Positions 33,001-39,543 of a stretch of 39,543 nucleotides of DNA are shown one piece after another. Made by a program: the position numbers and the translations under genes. Each line of letters opens with the position of its first letter. Positions within the stretch are counted from its first letter, which is position 1. The notes beneath the pieces were generated by a model, which did no database searches, was not told the DNA's origin, and saw nothing but the letters and a program-made list of their open reading frames with translations. The stretch covers positions 1 through 39,543 of the forward strand of contig JAOTYB010000004.1 of NCBI GenBank assembly GCA_029862065.1. The letters run 5' to 3'. This stretch comes from Acidimicrobiia bacterium (GTDB lineage: Bacteria; Actinomycetota; Acidimicrobiia; Spongiisociales; SHLN01).

Positions 33001-33522
33001 ATGGAACCCGTTTCCGACCAAGACGAGCTCGATTACGACCTGGCAAGCCCGGGGGCCCGGATGGGCGCCCGCCTGATCGACACGGTCATCGGGTTGGGCG
33101 TGTGGATCACCTTGTTCTTCATCATCGTCGCCGCCAACGACATCGACGTCACCGACACCGAGCTCGATGTTGTCGACGCGATCCCCAGCGGAGCGGCGCT
33201 CCTTCTCCGGTGGTCTCCGTTCATTGTGTGGTTCTTCTACGAGGTCTTCCTCACGTCCACCCGTGGTCAAACGGCCGGCAAGATCGTCACCCGCATCAAA
33301 GTGATTGGCGTTGCAAACGGCGAGCCCCCACCGTGGGGCCCGGCGGCGATGCGGTGGGCGGTCCTGGCCCTGCCGATGGCCATCATCCCCGACATACTCG
33401 GGCCGGCTGTGTCGGCGCTGGTGGGTTTCTGGTTCGTGTGGGACTCCAAACGGCAAGGACTGCATGACAAGGCGGCCACCACCTACGTGGTGAAGAAGCC
33501 ACTCCCCGTTCGCCCCGAATAA
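33001..33522 (+). CDS. RDD-family membrane protein
   Basis: A 173-residue RDD-domain protein with three hydrophobic segments (about 30-47, 65-82 and 113-141). The family's Arg-Asp pair appears in MGARLIDTVIG (21-31), followed by STRGQTAGKIVTRIKVI (about 86-102) and QGLHDKAATTYVV (about 152-164). The family has no single known role; some members act as Na+/H+ antiporters. The gene closes the compact plus-strand run from 30440, 11 nt after the unknown protein, and may have its own promoter. Confidence 0.9.
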   Translation: MEPVSDQDELDYDLASPGARMGARLIDTVIGLGVWITLFFIIVAANDIDVTDTELDVVDAIPSGAALLLRWSPFIVWFFYEVFLTSTRGQTAGKIVTRIKVIGVANGEPPPWGPAAMRWAVLALPMAIIPDILGPAVSALVGFWFVWDSKRQGLHDKAATTYVVKKPLPVRPE

Positions 33523-33549
33523 CCAGATCCGGCTGGCGGGTGGGCGAGG

Positions 33550-33576
33550 TAGTGTGAGTGGGAGTCGAGCGAGAGG
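33550..33576 (+). promoter_or_regulatory. Promoter and ribosome-binding site of baeRF gene
   Basis: TAGTGT (33550-33555) is a likely -10, giving a leader of about 20 nt with GAGAGG at 33571-33576, 6 nt before ATG33583. Confidence 0.45.
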
Positions 33577-33582
33577 CGCTGA

Positions 33583-34713
33583 ATGGACATCTTCGACCGA
33601 TCCAACCTCGAGACCCTTCTGAAGACACAGGCCCAGCCCTGTGTTTCGATCTTTCTGCCTACCGAGCGAGCCGGACGCGAGGTGCAGCAAAACCCCATCC
33701 GTTTGAAGAATCTCATCCGCGACGCCGAGCGCCGGTTGCGGGAGCTCGGAGTCCGGTCGGTGGATGCGATCACCAAGCCGGCCCACGAACTGGTGTCCGA
33801 TGGCGCATTCTGGCGGCACCAGGGCGACGGCCTTGCCATCTTCCTGGCTCCCGACTTCGCCGAGTCCTACACGCTCCCCACTCCGTTTGAGAATCTGGCC
33901 GTGGTGGCCGACCACTTCCATCTCAAGCCCCTCTTGCCCGTCATCAGCGAAGCCCAGCACTTCTACGTGCTCGGGCTGTCGCAGCAGTATGTGAAACTGT
34001 TCCGGGGTGGCCGGTACTCAGTTGGCGAGGTCAAGTTGTCCGGTGTGCCGGCCAGCCTGCGGGATGCCCTCCAATACGACGATCGTGAGCCCTCGCTGCA
34101 GTCACACGGTGGGGGCGGCACGCGAGCCATCTTTCACGGCCAGGGCCTGGGCAAGGACGACCCCAAAGACGACATCAAGCGGTATTTCCGGCAGATCGAC
34201 AGCGGGCTTCACGAGATCCTCAAGAACGAGCGAGCACCGCTGGTCCTGGCCGGAGTCGATTACCTGCTACCGCTGTATCGCGAAGTGACCGAGTATCCCC
34301 ACGTCATGGACGCCGGTGTGGAGGGCAGCCCCGAGCATGTGACCGTCGAGGAGTTGCACAGCCGAGCGTGGGACATCGTTGCCCCGATCTTCGGCAAGGA
34401 TCTCGAGGCCGCCAAGGCCCGGTATCTCGCAATGGCCGATACGCCGAACGGAACTTCGGACGTCAAGCGAGCCGTCCGCGCAGCTCATCAAGGGCGGGTC
34501 GACTCGTTGTTCGTCGCCGTCGGCGAACACCTGTGGGGCACCTGGGAGCCCACGACCGAGGCGATCCATGTGCATCCAGAGCCGGAGGCCGGGGACGTGG
34601 ACCTGCTCGATTCCGCAGCCGCCCAGGCCTGGTTGCACCAGGCCGACGTTTTTGCCGTTCCTCCAGCCGAGGTCCCCGGGGGGGGCCAGCTGGCTGCCAC
34701 TCTCCGCTACTAG
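33583..34713 (+). CDS. baeRF-type protein (bacterial archaeo-eukaryotic release-factor family)
   Basis: A 376-residue protein of the bacterial eRF1-like (baeRF) family. Typical segments are CVSIFLPTERAGREVQQNPI (20-39), LKNLIRDAERRL, FWRHQGDGLAIFLAPD (about 76-91), HFHLKPLLPV (about 110-119), RAIFHGQGLGKDD (about 180-192) and ERAPLVLAGVDYLLPLYREV (about 215-234). It resembles the baeRF group often annotated only as hypothetical; a role in ribosome rescue or translation termination has been proposed for the family, but is untested here. GAGAGG at 33571-33576 supports the ATG. It stands as a single gene between the RDD gene and the 52-aa peptide. Confidence 0.85.
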   Translation: MDIFDRSNLETLLKTQAQPCVSIFLPTERAGREVQQNPIRLKNLIRDAERRLRELGVRSVDAITKPAHELVSDGAFWRHQGDGLAIFLAPDFAESYTLPTPFENLAVVADHFHLKPLLPVISEAQHFYVLGLSQQYVKLFRGGRYSVGEVKLSGVPASLRDALQYDDREPSLQSHGGGGTRAIFHGQGLGKDDPKDDIKRYFRQIDSGLHEILKNERAPLVLAGVDYLLPLYREVTEYPHVMDAGVEGSPEHVTVEELHSRAWDIVAPIFGKDLEAAKARYLAMADTPNGTSDVKRAVRAAHQGRVDSLFVAVGEHLWGTWEPTTEAIHVHPEPEAGDVDLLDSAAAQAWLHQADVFAVPPAEVPGGGQLAATLRY

Positions 34714-34753
34714 CGGCTCGGACCGCCTAGAAGTGGAATAGAGTGCTAGCTCG

Positions 34754-34912
34754 ATGACTTCAGAACAAGAAGACCGCCGCCGCCGACCGGGCGGAATCCT
34801 CATTGCGCTCGTCGTCGCTCTTGTGGCGGCCTGGCTCGTCTTCCTCTGGCTCGACGGGTCTGAGAGTGAAGTGAGCGGAGCGGCCCTGCTGGCTCTGTTG
34901 ACAGCGATCTAG
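34754..34912 (+). CDS. 52-aa single-pass membrane peptide
   Basis: A short reading frame with a charged N-terminus (EQEDRRRRRP-like, residues 4-12), one strongly hydrophobic helix (GILIALVVALVAAWLVFLWL, about 14-33) and an acidic then hydrophobic tail (GSESEV...LLALLTAI). The basic flank before the helix predicts N-in orientation. A TAGAGT hexamer (34739-34744) lies 9 nt upstream. The stop TAG overlaps the stop of the convergent alkyltransferase-like gene in CTAG, a pattern seen at other real convergent pairs here, which supports it as a gene. Function is unknown. Confidence 0.6.
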   Translation: MTSEQEDRRRRPGGILIALVVALVAAWLVFLWLDGSESEVSGAALLALLTAI

Positions 34913-35181
34913 AGCGAACCAACCACCTTGCCGTTCTTGACGGCGATTCCTTCGGCCCGGAGCAATCTGGCCTGGCGAACTTCGCCGCCGGGTACCAGCC
35001 GGCCGTTGGCGGTCACGACTCGCCACCAGGGGAGGCCGTCGGTGTGCTTCAGGAGATTCCCGACTGCCCGGGCAGCCCCCGGAAACCCGGCTTGTTCGGC
35101 TACTTCGCTGTAGCTGACGACTTCACCGGGCTGGAGACTTTCGAGCACCTTGATGGCAGCCGCAGTGAACCGTTCGTCCAA
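34909..35181 (-). CDS. Alkyltransferase-like protein (ATL)
   Basis: A 90-residue protein homologous to the C-terminal domain of O6-methylguanine-DNA methyltransferase. The acceptor-Cys motif PCHRV is replaced by PWWRV (51-55), so it cannot accept an alkyl group; ATL proteins with Trp at the Cys position bind O6-alkylguanine and hand the lesion to nucleotide excision repair. The helix-turn-helix and Arg finger (GAARAVG, 35-41), Tyr24 and the NGRLVPGG segment are conserved. Most ATLs have PWHR; a second Trp at the His position is unusual. The start is TTG at 35181, the only in-frame start before a stop codon. Confidence 0.9.
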   Translation of the reverse strand: MDERFTAAAIKVLESLQPGEVVSYSEVAEQAGFPGAARAVGNLLKHTDGLPWWRVVTANGRLVPGGEVRQARLLRAEGIAVKNGKVVGSL

Positions 35182-35186
35182 GGTCG

Positions 35187-35723
35187 TTATGACTCCGTGG
35201 CGTCAGCGCCCTGGTTGGGTCGCCAGAATGTGGCCAGCTGGAGGGCCGAGATGACGAGGCTGCCGGCCACGAATACGACACCCCACCAGGCATCCAACAC
35301 GTGTTCGATGCCCATCTGATAGTCGAGCGACCAGTCACCGGGCCCGGCAATGGCCAGGGCACTGGCCGTGAAGGCCAGCGTGAAGACGTACTCCCAGCCT
35401 TCGACGTCGATGCCCTCCCTCATGAAGGCGGTGATGAAGAAACCGGCCGGCCTGTGCACGGTCCAGAAGGCCACTGCCATGATTCCCACTGCCCCGGCGG
35501 CGGCCGGCCCGGTCAACAAACCGATGATGAGGAGCACTCCCACGCCGATCTCGGTGGCGGTGGATAGCAGCCACTGAAGCGGGGCTTGCTTGAACCCGAG
35601 CCAGGCGAACCACTTGGTGGTCTTCTCCCGGCCCCTGGCGTGTTTGATGCCGTGAGCGAGGAAGACGATTCCCAGCCCAACTCGGAGGATCAGCATGGCC
35701 AGGTTGAAGGCGTCGTCGTGCAC
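35187..35723 (-). CDS. DoxX-family membrane protein
   Basis: A 178-residue DoxX-type membrane protein with four hydrophobic segments (about 8-27, 52-72, 76-97 and 114-130) and a final one near 150-165. LAMLILRVGLGIVFLAHGIK (about 7-26) and the Gly-rich second helix fit the family. Some DoxX proteins join oxidoreductase complexes in the membrane, but most are of unknown role. GTG35723 is chosen since GAGGAGG (35729-35735) lies 5 nt upstream; longer readings run into Pro/Arg-rich sequence. It lies 5 bp downstream in genome order from the ATL gene and may be co-transcribed with it. Confidence 0.88.
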   Translation of the reverse strand: MHDDAFNLAMLILRVGLGIVFLAHGIKHARGREKTTKWFAWLGFKQAPLQWLLSTATEIGVGVLLIIGLLTGPAAAGAVGIMAVAFWTVHRPAGFFITAFMREGIDVEGWEYVFTLAFTASALAIAGPGDWSLDYQMGIEHVLDAWWGVVFVAGSLVISALQLATFWRPNQGADATES

Positions 35724-35855
35724 CGCGACCTCCTCAGGTTCGTTGATATCGCAACGGAACGGGAGAGCGGTTTCTTCCCAGTCGGGAACATGATGCCGGG
35801 TGCGCTGGTTGGGTGTCAACAAGACCACACTCGCACACCGAGGAGTACTTTTCCG

Positions 35856-36674
35856 ATGGCCGATTTCCTACCGCCGCTACCTGACGATTTCGAGCCAACC
35901 CGGGCCACCCTCCACGCCTATGCCCATGCAGTCGGCGCTATCCCCCGCACTCATGCCGACCCACACGATAAGTGGTGGCATGTGAGTCTCAAGGTGACCG
36001 AGCGGGGCCTGGAAACCGACAGCATGAGCCTGCCGGGTGGGGAAACCTTCAACGTTCGCCTGGACCTGACGTCCCACGAGGTGGTGCTGGCCGCAGGCAG
36101 CGATGAAACCCCCATCAGCATGACGGACGGCCTGACGGGAACGGAAATGGGGGAGCGCCTCATCGATCTGGTCGGCGGGCTCGGCCTGGCCGGCGAGTAC
36201 AACCGGGAGAAGTTCGAGAGCTCAGATGCCCGCGAGTACACCCCGGAAGTCGTCAGCACCTACTTCACTGCCGCTCGCAACGTGCGCGACGTGTTCGAAC
36301 GACATCTCGCTTCTCTGCCTGGCGAGGTGAGTCAGGTTCAACTCTGGCCGCACAACTTCGATTTGGCGTGTGAGTGGTTCGGGACCCGGGTAGAAACCTA
36401 TGAGGAAGGCGGGGAGGTCACCGAGCACCCGTCGCAGCTGAACCTCGGCTTCTATCCCGAAGGCCGCGCCTACTTCTATTCGAACCCGTGGCCGTTTGAG
36501 ACGGACAAGTTGACCGAGATGCCGCTCCCGCACGGTGCTGAGTGGCACACCGAAGGGTGGGAGGGAAGCATCCTCTACTACGACCAGCTGGCCGGTGACC
36601 CGGACGCGGCCACCAAGCTGGCCGACTTCGCCCGCGCGGTCTTCGACGCCGCCTCCCCAACCCTGACTGCGTAG
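35856..36674 (+). CDS. DUF5996-family protein
   Basis: A 272-residue protein of the DUF5996 family, common in actinobacteria and of unknown function. Family features are ATLHAYAHAVGAI (17-29), DKWWHVSLKVTERGL (about 38-52) and LWPHNFDLACEWFGTR (about 163-178), followed by a beta-rich C-terminal part with YPEGRAYFYSNPWPF. No signal peptide or membrane segment is seen. ATG35856 has AGGAG (35841-35845) 10 nt upstream. The stop lies 5 bp from the stop of the convergent FtsX permease. Confidence 0.85.
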   Translation: MADFLPPLPDDFEPTRATLHAYAHAVGAIPRTHADPHDKWWHVSLKVTERGLETDSMSLPGGETFNVRLDLTSHEVVLAAGSDETPISMTDGLTGTEMGERLIDLVGGLGLAGEYNREKFESSDAREYTPEVVSTYFTAARNVRDVFERHLASLPGEVSQVQLWPHNFDLACEWFGTRVETYEEGGEVTEHPSQLNLGFYPEGRAYFYSNPWPFETDKLTEMPLPHGAEWHTEGWEGSILYYDQLAGDPDAATKLADFARAVFDAASPTLTA

Positions 36675-36679
36675 GGTCC

Positions 36680-39100
36680 CTACTCAACCAGCCGCAGTGT
36701 GCCGGGAAGATCCATCCTCCGCATGCGCCGCACGGTGAGCAGTGGGGCGAGTGTCACGACCACAACCCCCATGATGACGACCGCCACCAATGTGGGTGTG
36801 CCGATGAGTGCATTGAGCCCGAAGTCGGGCAGCGTCTCTGTCAGCAAGACTTGCGTCATCCACCACACCATGGCGAACCCTCCGGCGATGCCGACCACCG
36901 TCGCCAGGATGCCGATGACCAGGCTCTCGGCGACTGCCATCCGAAGCGCGGTGCGGACCCTGACCCCGAAGGCGAACATCGTGGCATGTTCGCGCGCCCG
37001 GGCCTCCAGATTGATCGAGGAAGTGTTGAACGCAATCAGCAAGGCGAGCAACAACACTACGAAAACCATCATCTGGATGATGCCGAGCATCTCGTTGAAA
37101 GCTTCACGCACGGCATCGGTGACGGCCGTCACCGATTGAACTGAGGCCACTTGCTCGAACCTGAACAACTCTTCTTGCACTGCTTCGGTGTTCGCCCCGG
37201 AAGCGGGGAGCACGTTCATGCCATTGGTGAGGCCCTCCAGATTGAAGAGCTGGGCCTGGGAAAGATCCATGTAGGCGAGGCTGCGCACCGGATGGGGATG
37301 GGTTGCCATGACGGGGAGTGAAGTGTCCACGAAGGCATATGACGTCAAGCCCAAGCGTTGGGGATGGCGCACCACTACCGAGTCACCGACGCTGGCCCCG
37401 AGGTCGGCTGCCGCCTTCTCGCTCAGGATGATCCCGCCCGAGGCATCCAGCTCACCGGCGGTGAGCGTCGGGCGCCACATGCCCCCGGAAAGGTCGGCCA
37501 CTTCGATGAAGATGTCGATGTCCTCATTCGAGATGATCGACGCGGCCAGATTCAGGCGAGGCTCCGCCTTGGCCACCGTCGCGGCGGCCTCCACGCTTGC
37601 CACGGCCGGCGAGTCGATGAGTCGGAAGCTGTCAAAGCCGACCGTTATGCGGTCTGGCTCGTCGGCAACCGACTCCGATTCGGCGGTGTCGACTGCATCG
37701 AATACCGAGTCCATGATGCCAAGGAAACCGACAAGGACAGTGAGCGCGGCGGCAATTCCAAACACCGTGAGGGCGGTCCGTCGGGGAGTGCGTCGCAGGT
37801 TGCGGAAGGGGATAACGGCGAACGTGTTGCCGATGGTGCGCCGGTGCCCCGTCATCGACCCGCGGCCGGTGAGATCGGGTCGGATGGCCTCGATGGGCTT
37901 GACGCGAAGCGCCCGCCACACGGGGAGGGCCGAAGCGACAAACGGCACAACCAGGCCGGCCAGCGCGACTCGGGCGAATACTGCGTATTGAAAGTCGGTC
38001 TCCCAAACGGGGAGGGGTACGAAATCGTCGAAGATGCCGGCCAAGGCATTGCCGATCAGCATCCCGACGCCGACGCCGAGGGCGACGCCGAGAATGGCGA
38101 TCTGAGCGCTGACCAGCAGCGGTCGGAAGCCGAGCACGCGGGGACGGATCCCCAGCGCCATGCCGATCCCGATCTCCCGCCGTTGCTGCTCAACCAGACG
38201 GTGGATGAGGTTGAAGGCTGCTCCCACCGCTCCGGCGAATAGCAGAAACGCCAGGGCGTTGTAAATCGCTTGGTCCTGATCGACGTCGGTGGTGAGCGAT
38301 GTGTATGAGAGGTTGTCGTCGCGGGTGAGCACGGTTGCGCCAACCGAAAGCGACTCGAGCGCTTCTGTCAGCTGAGCCTGGACTTGATCCCGATCCGTCC
38401 CGTCGGCCAGGGTCAGGACCAGATTGTTGACGGCCCCCGGCATCCCGGCGAGCTGCTGGGCGGTTTCGAGGGTGGTGAAGATGGCTCCGAATGTCGCCTC
38501 GGTCATGAACATCTCACCTTCGGGTGCGACCGCGAAGTACTCGGGAGTGGTCGCCTGGCCAACGAACTCGACGGATCGTCCGCCGCTCAACTCGACCGTG
38601 CCCGACTCCGGCAGCTCGTAGAAGCGGGCGAAGCTGCGCTCGAGCATGACGAGAGGTTGGCCGGCATCCTCCGCCGACAGGAGCCGTCCGGTGTGGGCGA
38701 AGTGGGAGTTGACGTGGGGGCCGTCGGCGGAGAAATCCGATCCGGTGAGCTCACCCCGCACGAGGACGGTCTTAGCGCCGGTTGAGGCATCGACCTGGGT
38801 GGGAACGATGAGGCGTTCCTCGGCTGCGGTGATCATTCCGCGACTCGGGATGTTCGAGACGATCGCGGCAATCTCGCCCTTCTCAACGAAGCTGCCGGTG
38901 GCGAGATCGATCCGGAGGTCGTACATGGCCAGCTGGCCGTAGTTGAGGTCGTAGGAAACCCGCCGCCATTCGGCGGTGGAGGTCAGGCCGGCGTAGCCGC
39001 CGGTGCCGATGGCGATGACCAGCGCGATGGCGAGCACTTTGGCCCAATGGCTGCGGAGATCGCGCCAGGACCATCGGAGCAGCAAGCGAAGCGTTCGCAT
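36680..39100 (-). CDS. ABC exporter permease, FtsX type (second system)
   Basis: An 806-residue permease with two FtsX domains, distinct from the one at 1788-4331. The first helix is at about 17-38, the first transmembrane cluster is near 285-395, a second N-terminal-type helix lies near 440-465, and the last cluster is near 680-800. The large extracytoplasmic domains (about 40-270 and 465-680) are typical of MacB/YknZ-like proteins. IGIGMALGIRPRVLGFRPLL is the first coupling segment. ATG39100 has AGGGGG (39107-39112, minus strand) 6 nt upstream. The ATPase gene stops 10 nt before it. Confidence 0.9.
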   Translation of the reverse strand: MRTLRLLLRWSWRDLRSHWAKVLAIALVIAIGTGGYAGLTSTAEWRRVSYDLNYGQLAMYDLRIDLATGSFVEKGEIAAIVSNIPSRGMITAAEERLIVPTQVDASTGAKTVLVRGELTGSDFSADGPHVNSHFAHTGRLLSAEDAGQPLVMLERSFARFYELPESGTVELSGGRSVEFVGQATTPEYFAVAPEGEMFMTEATFGAIFTTLETAQQLAGMPGAVNNLVLTLADGTDRDQVQAQLTEALESLSVGATVLTRDDNLSYTSLTTDVDQDQAIYNALAFLLFAGAVGAAFNLIHRLVEQQRREIGIGMALGIRPRVLGFRPLLVSAQIAILGVALGVGVGMLIGNALAGIFDDFVPLPVWETDFQYAVFARVALAGLVVPFVASALPVWRALRVKPIEAIRPDLTGRGSMTGHRRTIGNTFAVIPFRNLRRTPRRTALTVFGIAAALTVLVGFLGIMDSVFDAVDTAESESVADEPDRITVGFDSFRLIDSPAVASVEAAATVAKAEPRLNLAASIISNEDIDIFIEVADLSGGMWRPTLTAGELDASGGIILSEKAAADLGASVGDSVVVRHPQRLGLTSYAFVDTSLPVMATHPHPVRSLAYMDLSQAQLFNLEGLTNGMNVLPASGANTEAVQEELFRFEQVASVQSVTAVTDAVREAFNEMLGIIQMMVFVVLLLALLIAFNTSSINLEARAREHATMFAFGVRVRTALRMAVAESLVIGILATVVGIAGGFAMVWWMTQVLLTETLPDFGLNALIGTPTLVAVVIMGVVVVTLAPLLTVRRMRRMDLPGTLRLVE

Positions 39101-39110
39101 ATCACACCCC

Positions 39111-39543
39111 CTACCAGTGGAGTTCGGTCACCGGGGCCTTACCGCCGGCGGGTGGCCCGTCGCTGACGATGCGGCCGCTGGATAGCTCAACCACGCGGTC
39201 GGCCATGCGGGAGATTTCCCGGTTGTGAGTGACAACCAACACCGCTCGGCCGGTTCCGGCCTGGGCCTGGAGCAGTTCGAGTATCTGCACGCCGGTCTGG
39301 AAGTCGAGCTCGCCGGTTGGCTCGTCACAAAGAAGGATGGGGTTGCCGGTGGCAAGGGCTCGTGCGATCCCGACCCGTTGTTGTTCACCGCCGGATAGCT
39401 CGTGTGGAAATCGGTCACCCTTTGATCCGAGACCAACGCTGTCGAGTATCCCGTCTGGATCGGAGTCTGAGTCGGCCGCGTCGATCCCGAACAGCACGTT
39501 CTCCCGGGTCGTGAGCCCCGGGAAGAGGTTGAACGCTTGAAAG
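39111..39543 (-). CDS. ABC exporter ATPase, 5' end outside window
   Basis: The C-terminal 144 codons of a LolD/MacB-type ATPase for the permease at 36680-39100. The Q-loop FQAFNLFPGLT begins at the window edge, followed by the signature LSGGEQQRVGIARAL, Walker B PILLCDEPTGELD and the H-loop VVTHNREIS. The Walker A region and start codon are beyond position 39543. An internal GTG at 39497 is not the real start, since the Q-loop residues before it are in frame and conserved. Confidence 0.92.
   Translation of the reverse strand, partial: FQAFNLFPGLTTRENVLFGIDAADSDSDPDGILDSVGLGSKGDRFPHELSGGEQQRVGIARALATGNPILLCDEPTGELDFQTGVQILELLQAQAGTGRAVLVVTHNREISRMADRVVELSSGRIVSDGPPAGGKAPVTELHW

Overview
The window is 39.5 kb of GC-rich, densely packed bacterial chromosome with 42 protein genes (two cut by the window edges). 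I see no rRNA, tRNA, CRISPR array, phage or insertion sequence. High GC, frequent GTG starts, many promoters whose -10 hexamer lies about 6 nt before the start codon (leaderless mRNAs), a wax ester synthase/DGAT-type acyltransferase, an MpaB/DUF2236 oxygenase and a DUF5996 protein point to an actinobacterium. Acidimicrobiia is my best guess, but the class is an inference and could be wrong.

Layout. 1-820: end of a cupredoxin domain protein and a Cys-rich small protein. 830-5081 (minus): MpaB-like oxygenase, then a MacB/LolCDE-type ABC exporter (ATPase plus FtsX permease). 5121-11100 (plus): HD-GYP protein, membrane protein, SRAP/YedK DNA-crosslink peptidase, Na+/Ca2+ exchanger and PEP carboxylase. 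11101-11736: a cassette-like insert carrying a four-helix-bundle (S23/IVP-type) gene, flanked by a 25-bp perfect inverted repeat and heptamer arrays. 11772-13652: zinc-ribbon protein, phosphoribosyltransferase and EamA transporter. 13649-17608: FMN reductase, YceI protein, arginase, lipoprotein and sarcosine-oxidase-like enzyme. 17645-22928: zinc alcohol dehydrogenase, membrane protein, PolX, alpha/beta hydrolase and DsbA/FrnE-like protein. 23179-24971 (minus): ABC-2 exporter. 25026-26511: FetAB-type metal exporter. 26831-30361: GlgC, NnrE and the WS/DGAT enzyme. 30440-33522: compact operon of double-ACT protein, acyl-CoA dehydrogenase, an unknown protein and an RDD protein. 33583-36674: baeRF protein, 52-aa membrane peptide, alkyltransferase-like protein, DoxX protein and DUF5996 protein. 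36680-39543 (minus): a second FtsX/ATPase exporter, ATPase cut by the window.

Carbon and storage metabolism recur: PEP carboxylase, ADP-glucose pyrophosphorylase, WS/DGAT, acyl-CoA dehydrogenase and arginase. Damage response and repair form a second theme: SRAP, PolX, alkyltransferase-like protein, NAD(P)HX epimerase and FMN reductase. Four transport modules are ABC systems.

The most unusual signals are the four-helix cassette with its heptamer arrays (a three-unit relic sits at 6058-6078), the fixed spacing of leaderless promoters including four very compact divergent pairs, convergent genes that overlap at their stop codons, clusters of intergenic hairpins and a 92-bp tandem repeat, and the lysine/alanine-rich tail on the WS/DGAT enzyme.
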